Source: JAVBKV01 sp031553885 (GTDB taxonomy: Bacteria; Bacteroidota; Bacteroidia; Bacteroidales; Azobacteroidaceae). From it: a stretch of DNA of 64,000 nt. The notes beneath the pieces are model-generated. The model was given only the letters and a program-made list of their open reading frames with translations, did no database searches and was not told the DNA's origin. Made by a program: the position numbers and the translations under genes. Where the stretch lies: positions 1-64,000 of the forward strand of contig JAVBKV010000041.1 of NCBI GenBank assembly GCA_031553885.1, given 5' to 3'. Every line of letters starts with the position of its first letter. Within the stretch, counting starts at the first letter, position 1. Positions 25,612 through 33,985 of the stretch are shown here, piece by piece.

Positions 25612-26351
25612 ACACAGAAAACTCCAACCGGGAAGCAATCGTCCGGTGTTTCGCCATTGATGACGAACCCCTGGCTTTGCAGCAAATCTGCCACTATATT
25701 GAAAAAACGCCTTTTCTTCAGTTGTCGGGAAGTGCAAAGAATGCTTTTCAGGCAATGGAACAATTGGCTGATCTGGAAGTCGATTTGTTGTTTGTAGATA
25801 TCAATATGCCTGGGCTGAGCGGAGTCGATTTTGTTAAAACCTTAGACAAGAGCCGTATGGTGATTTTTACTACGGCCTACAGTGAGTATGCCATCGAGGG
25901 TTTTAAAGTAGATGCTGTTGATTACCTGTTAAAACCGATCGGTTATTCTGATTTTTTGAAAGGAGTAAATAAGGCCTTGTCTGTTTTTCGTATGAAAAAT
26001 CTTGTTCCGGAGACTGTTTCAGGAAATGAAGACTACCTCTTTGTAAAATCCGAGTATCGTACCATCCGTATTCCTTTTAGTGAAATCAAATACATCGAAA
26101 GCATGCGTGAATACGTTCGTATTTACCTGACGGAAGGAAAGCCCGTCATGTCTCTGTTGAGTATGAAGAGCTTAGAGGAACGGCTTCCCGAACGTCAATT
26201 CATGCGGGTGCACCGTTCGTTTATCGTTAATCTGGAGGCAGTCCGGATTGTGGAACGCAACCGCATTGTTTTTGACAAAGATGTCTTTATCCCGGTAGGA
26301 GAACAATACCGGGAGGTATTTCAGCGGTTTCTGGATAAAAATTTCCTGTAA
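25608..26351 (+). CDS. LytTR-family response regulator
   Basis: This 247-residue regulator has a receiver domain (residues about 13-130) with acidic pocket DDE near 18-20, phospho-acceptor Asp64 in FVDINMPGLSG, and KP near 109. A LytTR DNA-binding domain follows (residues about 145-245: FVKSEYRTIRIPFSEIKYIE, MRVHRSFIVNLEAV). Its start overlaps the kinase stop, which supports this ATG. It would be phosphorylated by the preceding LytS-type kinase and bind tandem direct repeats at target promoters. The gene ends directly against the convergent GH5 gene with no visible spacer. Confidence 0.9.
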   Translation: MNTENSNREAIVRCFAIDDEPLALQQICHYIEKTPFLQLSGSAKNAFQAMEQLADLEVDLLFVDINMPGLSGVDFVKTLDKSRMVIFTTAYSEYAIEGFKVDAVDYLLKPIGYSDFLKGVNKALSVFRMKNLVPETVSGNEDYLFVKSEYRTIRIPFSEIKYIESMREYVRIYLTEGKPVMSLLSMKSLEERLPERQFMRVHRSFIVNLEAVRIVERNRIVFDKDVFIPVGEQYREVFQRFLDKNFL

Positions 26352-27464
26352 TTACTTCTGCTTTTTTCCGGACAAAACATTAAGTATAGCCTTATTTGCC
26401 GGCGTATAATCAGGGTTAAACACCCTGAACGTTCCCTTATAATCCCACGCGGTATAAGGAATGTCATATTTCTCGAAAATATGGACCATGTCCTTGTACC
26501 AGTTTTCCCTGGATCCGACCGGAGTGTTCGGATAAATGCACCCGAATTCACCACAATACAAAGGCAACCCTAATTCTTTCGCCCGGTTAACGGCAACCGC
26601 GATTTTTTGATCCAACGTGTTGATATCAAAAGTGCCAAGGGTCCAGGAAAGTCCTTTTTTCTGAGTCTCGGAAAGCTGCTTTTCATCTTCTTCCGAAATG
26701 ATTCTTCCCGGGTAGTATACGGTACAGGGAATTTGTAGGTTGGGTATCCAGGAAGCTTTGTAATGGGTCAGTAGGAAAGGTTCGTAAAAGTGAAAACTGA
26801 CTACCATGTTTTTATCGTTGGGCGGGAGTTTCAGGTACTTTAGAAAATCGATTCCCTGCCAGCGGTTACTTCCGATAAAAATCTTTCGTTCCGGTTCCTG
26901 TTTCCGGATCTGTGAAACCATGCGTTGAATCAGTTGGTTCCACATCTCGTGTTCAGGAGCTACCGGTTCGTTCATCAGCTCGTAAGCCAGGAATCCGTTG
27001 GGATATGGTTTTAACTCGTCGGAAAGGTCCTTCCACAGTTTCAGTAACCGTTGCTGGGAAGCTTCACTGGTAAACAGCGTATTTTCTTTTTCCGAATTGA
27101 AATGATGAGAACGGATGATATGGAGGTCGATCAATATACGCATGTTGTATTTTTTACACCAACCGATAGCTTGGTGTAATAATCCGAACGTATAAGGAAT
27201 TTTTTCTCCTGCTTCCGTCCAGAGTTCCACTTCATCGATAGGCAATCGTATGTGATCAAATCCGCTTGCAGCAATTGTTTCAAAATCTTTCTCCTCTATA
27301 CCCGAATAACGTTCCGGACTGCTTTCCTTCCTTCCGTTCTGAGAAAGCCAATGGCTAATATTAATTCCTCTCTTGATTTCCCAACGTGCAAAATCCCCTG
27401 ATTGTCCATAAGAAAAGGAAAAAAAGCAGCAGGCCAACAAGATCCCTATTCCCCATCCCTTCAT
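26352..27464 (-). CDS. Secreted GH5-family glycoside hydrolase
   Basis: This 370-residue enzyme has a signal peptide (MKGWGIGILLACCFFSFSYG) and a GH5 TIM barrel. The N-terminal motif RGINISHWLSQ, the IRLP segment at 72-75, the proton donor Glu166 in ELMNEP and the nucleophile Glu306 in YCGEFG are all present. GH5 enzymes cut beta-1,4-glucans, mannans or other beta-glycans; the subfamily cannot be fixed by eye. The protein acts in the periplasm or outside. No SusC/D genes flank it. It is 32 nt downstream of holA, separated by AT-rich TTAATTTTTAACTTTTAATT-like sequence. Confidence 0.85.
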   Translation of the reverse strand: MKGWGIGILLACCFFSFSYGQSGDFARWEIKRGINISHWLSQNGRKESSPERYSGIEEKDFETIAASGFDHIRLPIDEVELWTEAGEKIPYTFGLLHQAIGWCKKYNMRILIDLHIIRSHHFNSEKENTLFTSEASQQRLLKLWKDLSDELKPYPNGFLAYELMNEPVAPEHEMWNQLIQRMVSQIRKQEPERKIFIGSNRWQGIDFLKYLKLPPNDKNMVVSFHFYEPFLLTHYKASWIPNLQIPCTVYYPGRIISEEDEKQLSETQKKGLSWTLGTFDINTLDQKIAVAVNRAKELGLPLYCGEFGCIYPNTPVGSRENWYKDMVHIFEKYDIPYTAWDYKGTFRVFNPDYTPANKAILNVLSGKKQK

Positions 27465-27496
27465 AACCCTTAATTTTTAACTTTTAATTCTTAATT

Positions 27497-28513
27497 CTAA
27501 TGTATTATCCTGTAAGTCAGTTCTTTCAACAACTCTCCGTCGGAAGCCGAAGTATTTCCCACTCCTTTGGATTTAGCGTCGAATTGCCGGATCAGGGCAA
27601 TGATATCCATAGTTTTGAATGCATTGTAATTCCGGATAGCCATCATATAATCCGTCATTTGAAAACCGAATCTCAGTCCGAGTACCTGCATCAGGTGTGA
27701 TTCGGATTTATCTTTTTCAAACTGACAGATCATCAAATTAGAAAAGAAATTGAACAACACCGTCAGGGTGACGATCAGGGGATTGTTTTTCGGATTTTTC
27801 TCAAAATAAAGCGCGATCCGGTTGGCCTTAAGTACATCTTTTGCAGCCAGGGCTTTCTGAAGCTCGAAGTTGTTGAAATCCTTGCTGATCCCGATGTTTT
27901 TTTCGATCAGTTCAGGAGTGATCCGACGTTGGTTGTCCGGGAGGGCAATGCAGAGTTTGTCCAGTTCATTGGTCAGTTTACTCAGGTTGTTTCCCAGGTA
28001 GTCGGTCAGCAGTTGGGATGCTTTTCCATCGATACCTACCTGTTTATCCTGGAGGTAGGACACAACGAACTGAGGAACTTTATCTTCGTATATTTTTTTT
28101 GATTCAAACAGGATTCCGCTTTGAGCGATTTCGCCGGATAGCTTTTTCCGTCCATCCAGTTTGCCATATTTGTAATTGAGTACCAGTATGGTCGAATGTA
28201 ATGGTTGCCTGACGTAATGCACCAGATCTTCGATGTTTTTCAGGTTCTGCGCTTCCTTGACGACAACCAGTTGCCGTTCCGACATCATCGGAAACCGTTT
28301 ACAGGCATTGATAACTGTGGCAACATCGGTTTCCGAACCGTATACCAGGGTTTGATTGAAATCCCGCTCCGAATCATCCAGTACGTTTTCGATCAGGAGT
28401 TCGGTCAACTGGTCGATGAAGTAGGGTTCTTCTCCCTGAAACAGATAGACCGGCATGAATTTCCGTTGACGGATATTCCCTTTGATTTCCTGAAAAGTCA
28501 GTTCTCTTGCCAT
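27497..28513 (-). CDS. holA: DNA polymerase III, delta subunit
   Basis: This 338-residue protein matches the clamp-loader delta subunit that opens the beta clamp. It begins with FQEIKGNIRQRKFMPVYLFQGEEPYFID, the family N-terminal pattern (the Walker-like region is degenerate, as normal for delta). It continues with RFPMMSERQLVVVKEAQNL, the clamp-contact region, and ends with an all-helical collar domain. It lies 3 nt downstream of the AMP nucleosidase stop, so the two are probably cotranscribed. The HsdR_N-like gene lies on the other side of AMP nucleosidase, a neighbourhood I associate with Bacteroidota holA loci. Confidence 0.9.
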   Translation of the reverse strand: MARELTFQEIKGNIRQRKFMPVYLFQGEEPYFIDQLTELLIENVLDDSERDFNQTLVYGSETDVATVINACKRFPMMSERQLVVVKEAQNLKNIEDLVHYVRQPLHSTILVLNYKYGKLDGRKKLSGEIAQSGILFESKKIYEDKVPQFVVSYLQDKQVGIDGKASQLLTDYLGNNLSKLTNELDKLCIALPDNQRRITPELIEKNIGISKDFNNFELQKALAAKDVLKANRIALYFEKNPKNNPLIVTLTVLFNFFSNLMICQFEKDKSESHLMQVLGLRFGFQMTDYMMAIRNYNAFKTMDIIALIRQFDAKSKGVGNTSASDGELLKELTYRIIH

Positions 28514-28516
28514 AAT

Positions 28517-29293
28517 TTACCACTCAAAACGAAGGTGTTTAACCGTCTGTTTATTATCAATAATGGTTTTCAGGGACTTAATACCTATGAGAACATGTTC
28601 CTCCACAAAATTGGAGGTAACGTGCTGATCGCTTTTTTCAGTTTTGATACCGTCGGATATCATGGGCTGGTCGCTGACGAGCAATAATGCTCCGGTCGGA
28701 ATGTGGTTGGCAAAACCAACGGTAAAGAGGGTCGCTGTTTCCATGTCGACACCCATAGCCCGGATTTTGCGCAGGTATTCCTTGAAGTTTTCATCGTATT
28801 CCCATACCCGGCGGTTCGTTGTGTAAACCGTTCCCGTCCAGTAGTCGCGTCCTTTGTCCCGGATGGTCGACGAAACGGCCCGGAGGAGGCTGAAAGCAGG
28901 CAGGGAGGGAACTTCCGGCGGGAAGTAGTCGTTGGAGGTACCTTCGCCTCGTATGGCAGCGATCGGCAGGATGTAATCTCCCAACGAATTGTGTTTTTTC
29001 AATCCGCCGCATTTTCCCAGGAATAAAACACCTTTGGGATTGATGGCGCTTAGCAGATCCATAACGGTGGCAGCATTGGCGCTTCCCATTCCGAAATTGA
29101 TGATGGTAATACCATCGGCGCTGGCGTTAGGCATGTTCGCGTCGGCTCCTGTGATTGGTACCTGATAGTATTTCGCAAATATTTCGACGTATTTGTTGAA
29201 ATTGGTCAGAAGAATGTATTCCGTAAATTCATCCAGATTCCTTTTGGTGTACCGGGGCAACCAGTTGTCGACGATTTCCTGCTTTGTTTTCAT
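28517..29293 (-). CDS. amn: AMP nucleosidase
   Basis: From ATG 29293 (MKTKQEIVDNWLPRYT) the protein has 258 residues. It belongs to the nucleoside phosphorylase fold family and would split AMP into adenine and ribose 5-phosphate. Signature segments are INFGMGSANAATVMDLL, FLGKCGGL near the middle, and MGVDMETATLFTVG near 200, which forms the base-binding site. It is the short, Bacteroidota-type form without the extra N-terminal domain of the E. coli enzyme. The upstream ATG at 29371 is rejected because a TATTTTTG promoter box sits at 29320-29327, between the two. Confidence 0.88.
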   Translation of the reverse strand: MKTKQEIVDNWLPRYTKRNLDEFTEYILLTNFNKYVEIFAKYYQVPITGADANMPNASADGITIINFGMGSANAATVMDLLSAINPKGVLFLGKCGGLKKHNSLGDYILPIAAIRGEGTSNDYFPPEVPSLPAFSLLRAVSSTIRDKGRDYWTGTVYTTNRRVWEYDENFKEYLRKIRAMGVDMETATLFTVGFANHIPTGALLLVSDQPMISDGIKTEKSDQHVTSNFVEEHVLIGIKSLKTIIDNKQTVKHLRFEW

Positions 29294-29319
29294 ACCAGCG
29301 CGAGTATTATTGTATTTGA

Positions 29320-29327
29320 CAAAAATA
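29320..29327 (-). promoter_or_regulatory. TAnnTTTG promoter for amn-holA
   Basis: TATTTTTG on the minus strand, 26 nt before the ATG at 29293. It fixes the amn start. Confidence 0.5.
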
Positions 29328-29482
29328 CAAAAAAACGGGAATAATTTCATATTTATCCAAAGCAAAAACATCTAATTTATCTACGGATAGATTTATCCAC
29401 GAATATAAAATGAGAATTAGTGCCGCATTATCCTTGAAAATACGATTTAGTGTAATTCATGAATAAATTTATTTTGTGTAAA

Positions 29483-29515
29483 ACCTGGAGAGGGCCGGAT
29501 TCCCGAAGGGAGTCA
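29483..29515. repeat. TGACTCCCTTCGGGA repeat, inverted copy
   Basis: The complement reads TGACTCCCTTCGGGA, then ATCCGGCCCTCTCCAGGT, matching 4773-4800 apart from a short insertion. It lies in the 454-nt gap between amn and the HsdR_N-like gene (29294-29747), which otherwise holds only the amn promoter and AT-rich sequence. Confidence 0.6.
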
Positions 29516-29747
29516 GACTCTCCCAAGTTCTTTCCTTTAATCACGATCCGGAAATTTAGAAAGGTGACCCGCTGCATAAAACAGGTGACTTAGACGAACT
29601 TTGTTTTGTGGATAAAAATCAGATTTATTTGCTCTGTGCTAAATACGGCCTTTTATTTGTATGTTCGGAAAATATATTATACGTTTGTGCTATTCTTGGG
29701 TTCATGAAATCAATACAAAAACAGACGATCCCTTAAAGAAACTGAGT

Positions 29748-30203
29748 ATGTCCGGATTGAATCTTCCTCCTTTCCCTTTGAAAATAAGAAAACAAAACGA
29801 TAAAGAGTATATCTTTGATCGCTTGAGGAAGCAATATGTCCGCCTGACACCGGAGGAATATGTCCGCCAGCACCTGGTGCATTTCCTGATCGAGCACCGG
29901 CAGTTTCCGGAAGCTTTGTTGGCTAATGAGGTGACGATCGGTCTTGGAAATCTCCGGAGGCGTTGTGATACGGTGTTGTACGATAAATTCCTTCAGCCGG
30001 TAATGATTGTCGAATGTAAGGCTCCTTCTGTCGTCATCAATCAGCAGACTTTTGATCAGATAGCGCGTTACAACATGACGTTGCAAGTCCGCTGGTTGTT
30101 GGTTACCAATGGGTTGCAGCATTACTGCTGCCGGATTGACTATGAAAAAGGGGAATATTCTTTTGAAAAAGATATTCCCCCTTATTCGGATGTGATCGGT
30201 TAA
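29748..30203 (+). CDS. Orphan HsdR N-terminal-type (PD-(D/E)XK) protein
   Basis: From ATG 29748 the protein has 151 residues. It carries the N-terminal nuclease-fold domain of type I restriction HsdR subunits: EYVRQHLVHFLIE, then RRRCDTVLYD (acidic residue of the PD motif) and PVMIVECKAP (ExK motif), followed by FDQIARYNMTLQVRWLLVTNG. The helicase part of HsdR and any HsdM/HsdS genes are absent. It is a known stand-alone family in Bacteroidota close to holA, so it is probably a conserved housekeeping DNA-processing protein rather than a restriction remnant. The longer frame starting at 29661 lacks any family similarity before MSGLNLPPF. Confidence 0.8.
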   Translation: MSGLNLPPFPLKIRKQNDKEYIFDRLRKQYVRLTPEEYVRQHLVHFLIEHRQFPEALLANEVTIGLGNLRRRCDTVLYDKFLQPVMIVECKAPSVVINQQTFDQIARYNMTLQVRWLLVTNGLQHYCCRIDYEKGEYSFEKDIPPYSDVIG

Positions 30204-30212
30204 AATTTACGA

Positions 30213-30695
30213 TCAATATTGTTGCTCCAATAACCAGGCATCCTGAAAATCCGGACTGTATTTAGATTTTACAGAATCTCTTTCCTGAGCAGCTGCAGCT
30301 TTGTCATCGAAAGAAGCAACGATAACCCGGTAATATTGCTGTTCGTTCTGTGCAATGATAACGTTGTATCCGTCTTTTTGCATCCGTGTTTTCAGGGAAA
30401 GAGCATTGGTTTTAAGTTTAAAACTGCCGATAACCACACTGAAACGTTTCAATCCGGAACCATCTACGATCGTCACTTTTTCTTTCTGAACATTGGCAGA
30501 ATAAGTAGTAGTTGTAGCCGGTTTGGATTTTTCAACCGGAGTTACTTCTGTAACAGGAGCGGTTGTCGTTTCTTGCATTTCTTTTTCTTTTGCTTTTTCG
30601 TAAGCAGCCTTGTAAGCGCTTTCTTTGGATTTACAGGAACCTAAAGAGAATAAAACAGATAGTACAAGCCCGAATAACCAAATTCTAGATTTCAT
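30213..30695 (-). CDS. SPOR-domain lipoprotein
   Basis: From ATG 30695 the protein has 160 residues: a lipoprotein signal (LFSLGSC, Cys20), an Ala/Lys/Glu-rich coiled stretch, a Thr/Pro linker, and a C-terminal SPOR domain. The SPOR part reads KRFSVVIGSFKLKTNALSLK, then DGYNVIIAQNEQQYYRVIVASFDDKAAA, about residues 84-150. SPOR domains bind denuded septal peptidoglycan, so the protein probably acts in the periplasm at division sites. A TATATTTG box at 30728-30735 supports the ATG at 30695 rather than the upstream ATG at 30740 and gives this gene its own promoter behind the his operon. Confidence 0.85.
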   Translation of the reverse strand: MKSRIWLFGLVLSVLFSLGSCKSKESAYKAAYEKAKEKEMQETTTAPVTEVTPVEKSKPATTTTYSANVQKEKVTIVDGSGLKRFSVVIGSFKLKTNALSLKTRMQKDGYNVIIAQNEQQYYRVIVASFDDKAAAAQERDSVKSKYSPDFQDAWLLEQQY

Positions 30696-30727
30696 AATTT
30701 GTTGTGTTTTTAGTTTAAATCTGACGG

Positions 30728-30735
30728 CAAATATA
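30728..30735 (-). promoter_or_regulatory. TAnnTTTG promoter for SPOR gene
   Basis: TATATTTG on the minus strand, 32 nt before the ATG at 30695. Confidence 0.45.
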
Positions 30736-30758
30736 GGCATTTATTTGTTTATGCAGAA

Positions 30759-31205
30759 TTAAAATTTATGAAAAGTATAATTTTGAGATTGATATGATAG
30801 TGTTAATGCTTTTTTTTCCAATTTTTCAAGCCTGAAGGAGCGGAAAAGCGTGTCTTGTCCTGTAGGAGCAGGCAAGGTGTCCCATCCCAGAAAGTTCAAT
30901 GAATGGTCGGTTTGCTTGTTGTTAATGGTCCGTGTTTCTGCAAGAAGTTCCAGGTCTATAGAATCTCCTCTCAGGGTATAGTATCCGAATACGGACAGAA
31001 TACTGTCCTTCTCCAGGTAAACCTGATATTGGAACAGGCTTTTCTGAAAATTATAATATACGGTATCAGCATCGTTCATTTGCCATTTTCCCTGCAGATC
31101 AGCTTCGGCGCCTTCTACATCCAGAAAAATCTTGTCACAGGAAACCAGGGATAAAATCCCGGATGCAATGAAAAATAAGATAATAATGGTACATGAGTGC
31201 TTCAT
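30759..31205 (-). CDS. Lipocalin-like lipoprotein
   Basis: This 148-residue lipoprotein has the signal IASGILSLVSC (Cys23) and a small beta-barrel-like domain with a lipocalin-type start (LQGKWQMNDADTVYYNF) and repeated strands (KDSILSVFGYYTLRGDSIDLEL, then KKALTLSYQSQNYTFHKF). It probably binds a small hydrophobic ligand or acts as an envelope structural protein; nothing more specific is visible. Its ATG overlaps the hisB stop (ATGA), so it is translated from the his transcript. A link to histidine synthesis is not obvious. Confidence 0.72.
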   Translation of the reverse strand: MKHSCTIIILFFIASGILSLVSCDKIFLDVEGAEADLQGKWQMNDADTVYYNFQKSLFQYQVYLEKDSILSVFGYYTLRGDSIDLELLAETRTINNKQTDHSLNFLGWDTLPAPTGQDTLFRSFRLEKLEKKALTLSYQSQNYTFHKF

Positions 31206-32320
31206 AACATTCCTTTGGTGCTGGGTAATTCGTAATGAAAAATATCCCGTTTGACAGCCATTTTGACAGCCCGGGCGAAAGCCTTGAATATTCCTTCGAT
31301 CTTGTGATGCTCATTTTGCCCTTCGGCACGGATATTCAGATTCATCCGGGCAGCGTCACTCAGGGATTTGAAGAAGTGCAGAAACATTTCCGTGGGCATG
31401 TCTCCGACTTTTTCACGGTGAAATTCGGCATCCCAGACTAACCAGGGGCGTCCTCCGAAATCCAGGGCAACGGAACAAAGGCAGTCGTCCATGGGAAGGC
31501 AAAAACCGTAACGTTCGATCCCCCGTTTGTTCCCCAAGGTTTTTAACAATGCCTCTCCAATGGCAATTCCCGTATCTTCGATGGTATGATGCTCGTCGAC
31601 CTGCAGATCGCCTTTGACACGGATGGTCAGGTCCATTCCGGCATGTTTACCGATTTGTTCCAGCATGTGATCGAAAAAATGAAGTCCGGTACTGATTGCA
31701 CAGTTTCCGTTTCCATCCAGGTTGAGATCGACGTAAATATCGGTTTCTTTGGTAGCTCGTTGGATGACAGCCCTGCGTTCTTTTGCAAAAAGAAATTCGG
31801 TGATTTTATCCCAGTCGGTAGTTGCCAGTACACAGACCTCTTGCAACTCCGGTTCATTGTCCAGTAAGTTGCTTTCGTTGAGAAGAATAGCCTTACATCC
31901 CAGGTTTTGAGCCAGTTTTACGTCTGTCAGCCGGTCTCCGATAACAAACGAATGAGACAGGTCGTAATCTCCGGTCATATACTTTCCCAGCATGCCTGTG
32001 CCTGGTTTCCGGGTGGGAGCATTTTCCTCCGGAAAGGATCGGTCGACCAGGATATCATCGAATGTAATACCTTCGTTTTCAAACGCCTGGATGATCTTGT
32101 TCTGTGCCGGCCAGAATGTTTCTTCCGGAAAGGAGTCGGTGCCGAGCCCGTCTTGATTGGTTACCATGACGAATTCAAAATCCAGTTTTTTCCGGATAAA
32201 AGAGAGGTTTTGAAAAACCTTCGGATAAAACTCCAGTTTTTCAAGGCTGTCCAATTGATAATCGACCGGCGGTTCAACGACCAGGGTTCCGTCTCTGTCT
32301 ATGAATAATGCTTGTTTCAT
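31202..32320 (-). CDS. hisB: Bifunctional histidinol-phosphatase / imidazoleglycerol-phosphate dehydratase
   Basis: This 372-residue protein joins two histidine enzymes. Residues 1-165 form a HAD phosphatase (FIDRDGTLVVEPP with Asp8 and Asp10, VTNQDGLG, VIGDRLTDVKLA) that removes phosphate from histidinol phosphate. Residues about 180-372 form the dehydratase (LHFFDHMLEQIGKHAGMDL, DEHHTIEDTGIAIGEAL) with the His/Glu manganese ligands. It lies 4 nt after mazF, showing that the toxin-antitoxin module is wedged directly into the operon. The ATGA overlap with the lipocalin-like gene follows. Confidence 0.93.
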   Translation of the reverse strand: MKQALFIDRDGTLVVEPPVDYQLDSLEKLEFYPKVFQNLSFIRKKLDFEFVMVTNQDGLGTDSFPEETFWPAQNKIIQAFENEGITFDDILVDRSFPEENAPTRKPGTGMLGKYMTGDYDLSHSFVIGDRLTDVKLAQNLGCKAILLNESNLLDNEPELQEVCVLATTDWDKITEFLFAKERRAVIQRATKETDIYVDLNLDGNGNCAISTGLHFFDHMLEQIGKHAGMDLTIRVKGDLQVDEHHTIEDTGIAIGEALLKTLGNKRGIERYGFCLPMDDCLCSVALDFGGRPWLVWDAEFHREKVGDMPTEMFLHFFKSLSDAARMNLNIRAEGQNEHHKIEGIFKAFARAVKMAVKRDIFHYELPSTKGML

Positions 32321-32324
32321 TTTA

Positions 32325-32642
32325 TTAATCTACTAACATCTCTTTTAAGATATTCTTAATTGCATTGGATGTCTCTGAATTTAGCTTACCAATGTATTGT
32401 TGTATACGGATTTTATCTATGGTTCTTATCTGGTCCAGAGCAATACTGGCTTTCTTTTTATTGAAAGAACAACTAACACGGAACGGATAAGATTTAATGG
32501 TTGTGGTAAGTGGAGCAACAATAACCGTATTTAAATGTGCATTCATCTCATTTGGGCTGACAATGACTACAGGTCTTGTTTTACTGACTTCACTGCCCAC
32601 AGTTGGGTTTAAATTGACCCAATAAATTTCATATTGATTCAT
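32325..32642 (-). CDS. mazF: MazF/PemK-type mRNA interferase toxin
   Basis: This 105-residue protein has the CcdB/PemK fold pattern: EIYWVNLNPTVGSEVSKTRP, then VVIVSPNEMNAHLNTVIVAPLTT, and SIALDQIRTIDKIRI. The conserved Arg in KTRP and the Thr/Ser of APLTT are the usual RNA-cleavage site. It would cut mRNA at specific short sites when not bound by the antitoxin. It begins 2 nt after the AbrB-type antitoxin gene and ends 4 nt before hisB. The length is normal and the frame is intact, so the toxin is likely functional. Confidence 0.88.
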   Translation of the reverse strand: MNQYEIYWVNLNPTVGSEVSKTRPVVIVSPNEMNAHLNTVIVAPLTTTIKSYPFRVSCSFNKKKASIALDQIRTIDKIRIQQYIGKLNSETSNAIKNILKEMLVD

Positions 32643-32644
32643 AG

Positions 32645-32896
32645 TTATTTCCAGTCTTCGAGGTTTTCATCTTCAAAAATATCCGGAATTAACAGTTGAT
32701 CATCCTGTGCCTCATGCATTTCTTTAGCTGCCAAGTCCCAGCCTTGTCGGGGTGTCTTTTTTGTTAACATAATATTGGTATGGTTAATTAATTGCAGGTC
32801 AAGAACTTTTCCTACCTGTAAAGAAGCTTCTTTTACGATAGAGTTGGGAATGATAACGCCAACGGACGATCCTATTTTTACAATTCTGGCCTGCAT
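32645..32896 (-). CDS. mazE: MazE-type AbrB-fold antitoxin
   Basis: This 83-residue protein has an N-terminal SpoVT/AbrB DNA-binding domain (RIVKIGSSVGVIIPNSIVKEA, residues about 4-45). The acidic C-terminal tail (HEAQDDQLLIPDIFEDENLEDW) is expected to wrap the MazF toxin. The N-terminal domain would bind the two TATTATAATA palindromes at 32924-32944 and repress the promoter at 32914-32921. It starts 51 nt after hisC. Confidence 0.85.
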   Translation of the reverse strand: MQARIVKIGSSVGVIIPNSIVKEASLQVGKVLDLQLINHTNIMLTKKTPRQGWDLAAKEMHEAQDDQLLIPDIFEDENLEDWK

Positions 32897-32913
32897 ATAT
32901 TTATTTTCTGATA

Positions 32914-32944
32914 CAAAGATAGATATTATAATATTATTATAATA
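32914..32944 (-). promoter_or_regulatory. mazEF promoter with two palindromic operators
   Basis: On the minus strand TATCTTTG (32921-32914) is a TAnnTTTG box. Directly upstream are two copies of the perfect palindrome TATTATAATA (32924-32933 and 32935-32944), a natural binding site for the MazE dimer. The whole element fits between hisC and mazE. Confidence 0.65.
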
Positions 32945-32947
32945 ACA

Positions 32948-33985
32948 TCAGGGTGTATTTAACATTTCTAAAGCCTGGATCAGCTGCTGATTTTCCTGTC
33001 GAGTACCGACCGTAATCCGGATACAATTCCGGCATAAAGATATGGAATTTCTGTTGCGGACAATGATTCCGTTGTCAACCAGGTATTGATAAGTTGCATT
33101 GGCATCAGTTACTTCGATCAACAGAAAGTTGGCATCTGAAGGATAAATTTTTCTTACGCAGGGTAAGAGAGCCAGTGTTTTCTCCAACCGGCCGCGTTCT
33201 TCCAGTAAAATTGCCACCCAGTCCCTGATCTGTCCGTAATCTTTCAGGAGATTGAGAGCATAGTCCTGCGTTAATGCATTGACATTGTAAGGATATTTAA
33301 CCTTATTGAAAAGTGCGATTATTGTTTCCGAAGCAAACGCCATACCTAAACGTATTCCCGCGCTGGCCCAGGCTTTGGAAAAAGTTTGAAGAACGATCAG
33401 GTTCGGATACCGATCCAACTCTTGCAGGAAAGACGGTTGGGAGGAAAAATCGATATACGCTTCATCGATAACGACAATTCCTTCGAACCGGTTGAGTATA
33501 TCAATCATTTTATTTCTATCCAGGGAATTTCCCGAAGGATTATTCGGAGAGCAAAGAAAGATCAGTTTGGTATGGGCATCGGTTGCATTCAGCAAGGCTT
33601 CCGGATCAAAATCATAATTCTTATCCAGTAATACTTCCCGGTATTCCACATTGTTGGTCTGAGCGGCTACTTTATACATTCCGTAGGTGGGATCGATAGT
33701 TACGACATTGTCGATGCCCGGTTCACAGAAAATCCGGATAACCAGGTCGATCGGCTCGTCGCTTCCGTTACCCAGCATGATCTGCTCTTTTCGTATGCCT
33801 TTAATTGCGGCGATTTGTTCTTTGACTTTCCATTGCTTGGGATCGGGATAACGGTCGTAAGGACCGTTGAACGGATTTTCGTTGGCATCCAGGAAAACGG
33901 ATGCATTTCCTTGAAATTCATCCCGGGCAGATGAATACGGCTTTAATTGCCAGATATTTTTTCTTGTCAGTCGTTCTAAATTCAT
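32948..33985 (-). CDS. hisC: Histidinol-phosphate aminotransferase
   Basis: This 345-residue PLP enzyme of fold type I converts imidazole acetol phosphate and glutamate to histidinol phosphate. It shows the family N terminus (YSSARDEFQGNASVFLDANENPFN), the GSDEPIDL region, CSPNNPSGN, IDEAYIDFS, and FSKAWASAGIRLG with the PLP-binding lysine. Its start overlaps the GNAT stop by 4 nt. The mazEF module follows at 51 nt. Confidence 0.93.
   Translation of the reverse strand: MNLERLTRKNIWQLKPYSSARDEFQGNASVFLDANENPFNGPYDRYPDPKQWKVKEQIAAIKGIRKEQIMLGNGSDEPIDLVIRIFCEPGIDNVVTIDPTYGMYKVAAQTNNVEYREVLLDKNYDFDPEALLNATDAHTKLIFLCSPNNPSGNSLDRNKMIDILNRFEGIVVIDEAYIDFSSQPSFLQELDRYPNLIVLQTFSKAWASAGIRLGMAFASETIIALFNKVKYPYNVNALTQDYALNLLKDYGQIRDWVAILLEERGRLEKTLALLPCVRKIYPSDANFLLIEVTDANATYQYLVDNGIIVRNRNSISLCRNCIRITVGTRQENQQLIQALEMLNTP

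Noticed and set aside
29748..30203. A type I restriction-modification system
   Set aside because: Only the HsdR N-terminal-type domain is present, with no HsdM or HsdS genes; it looks like the stand-alone family near holA.
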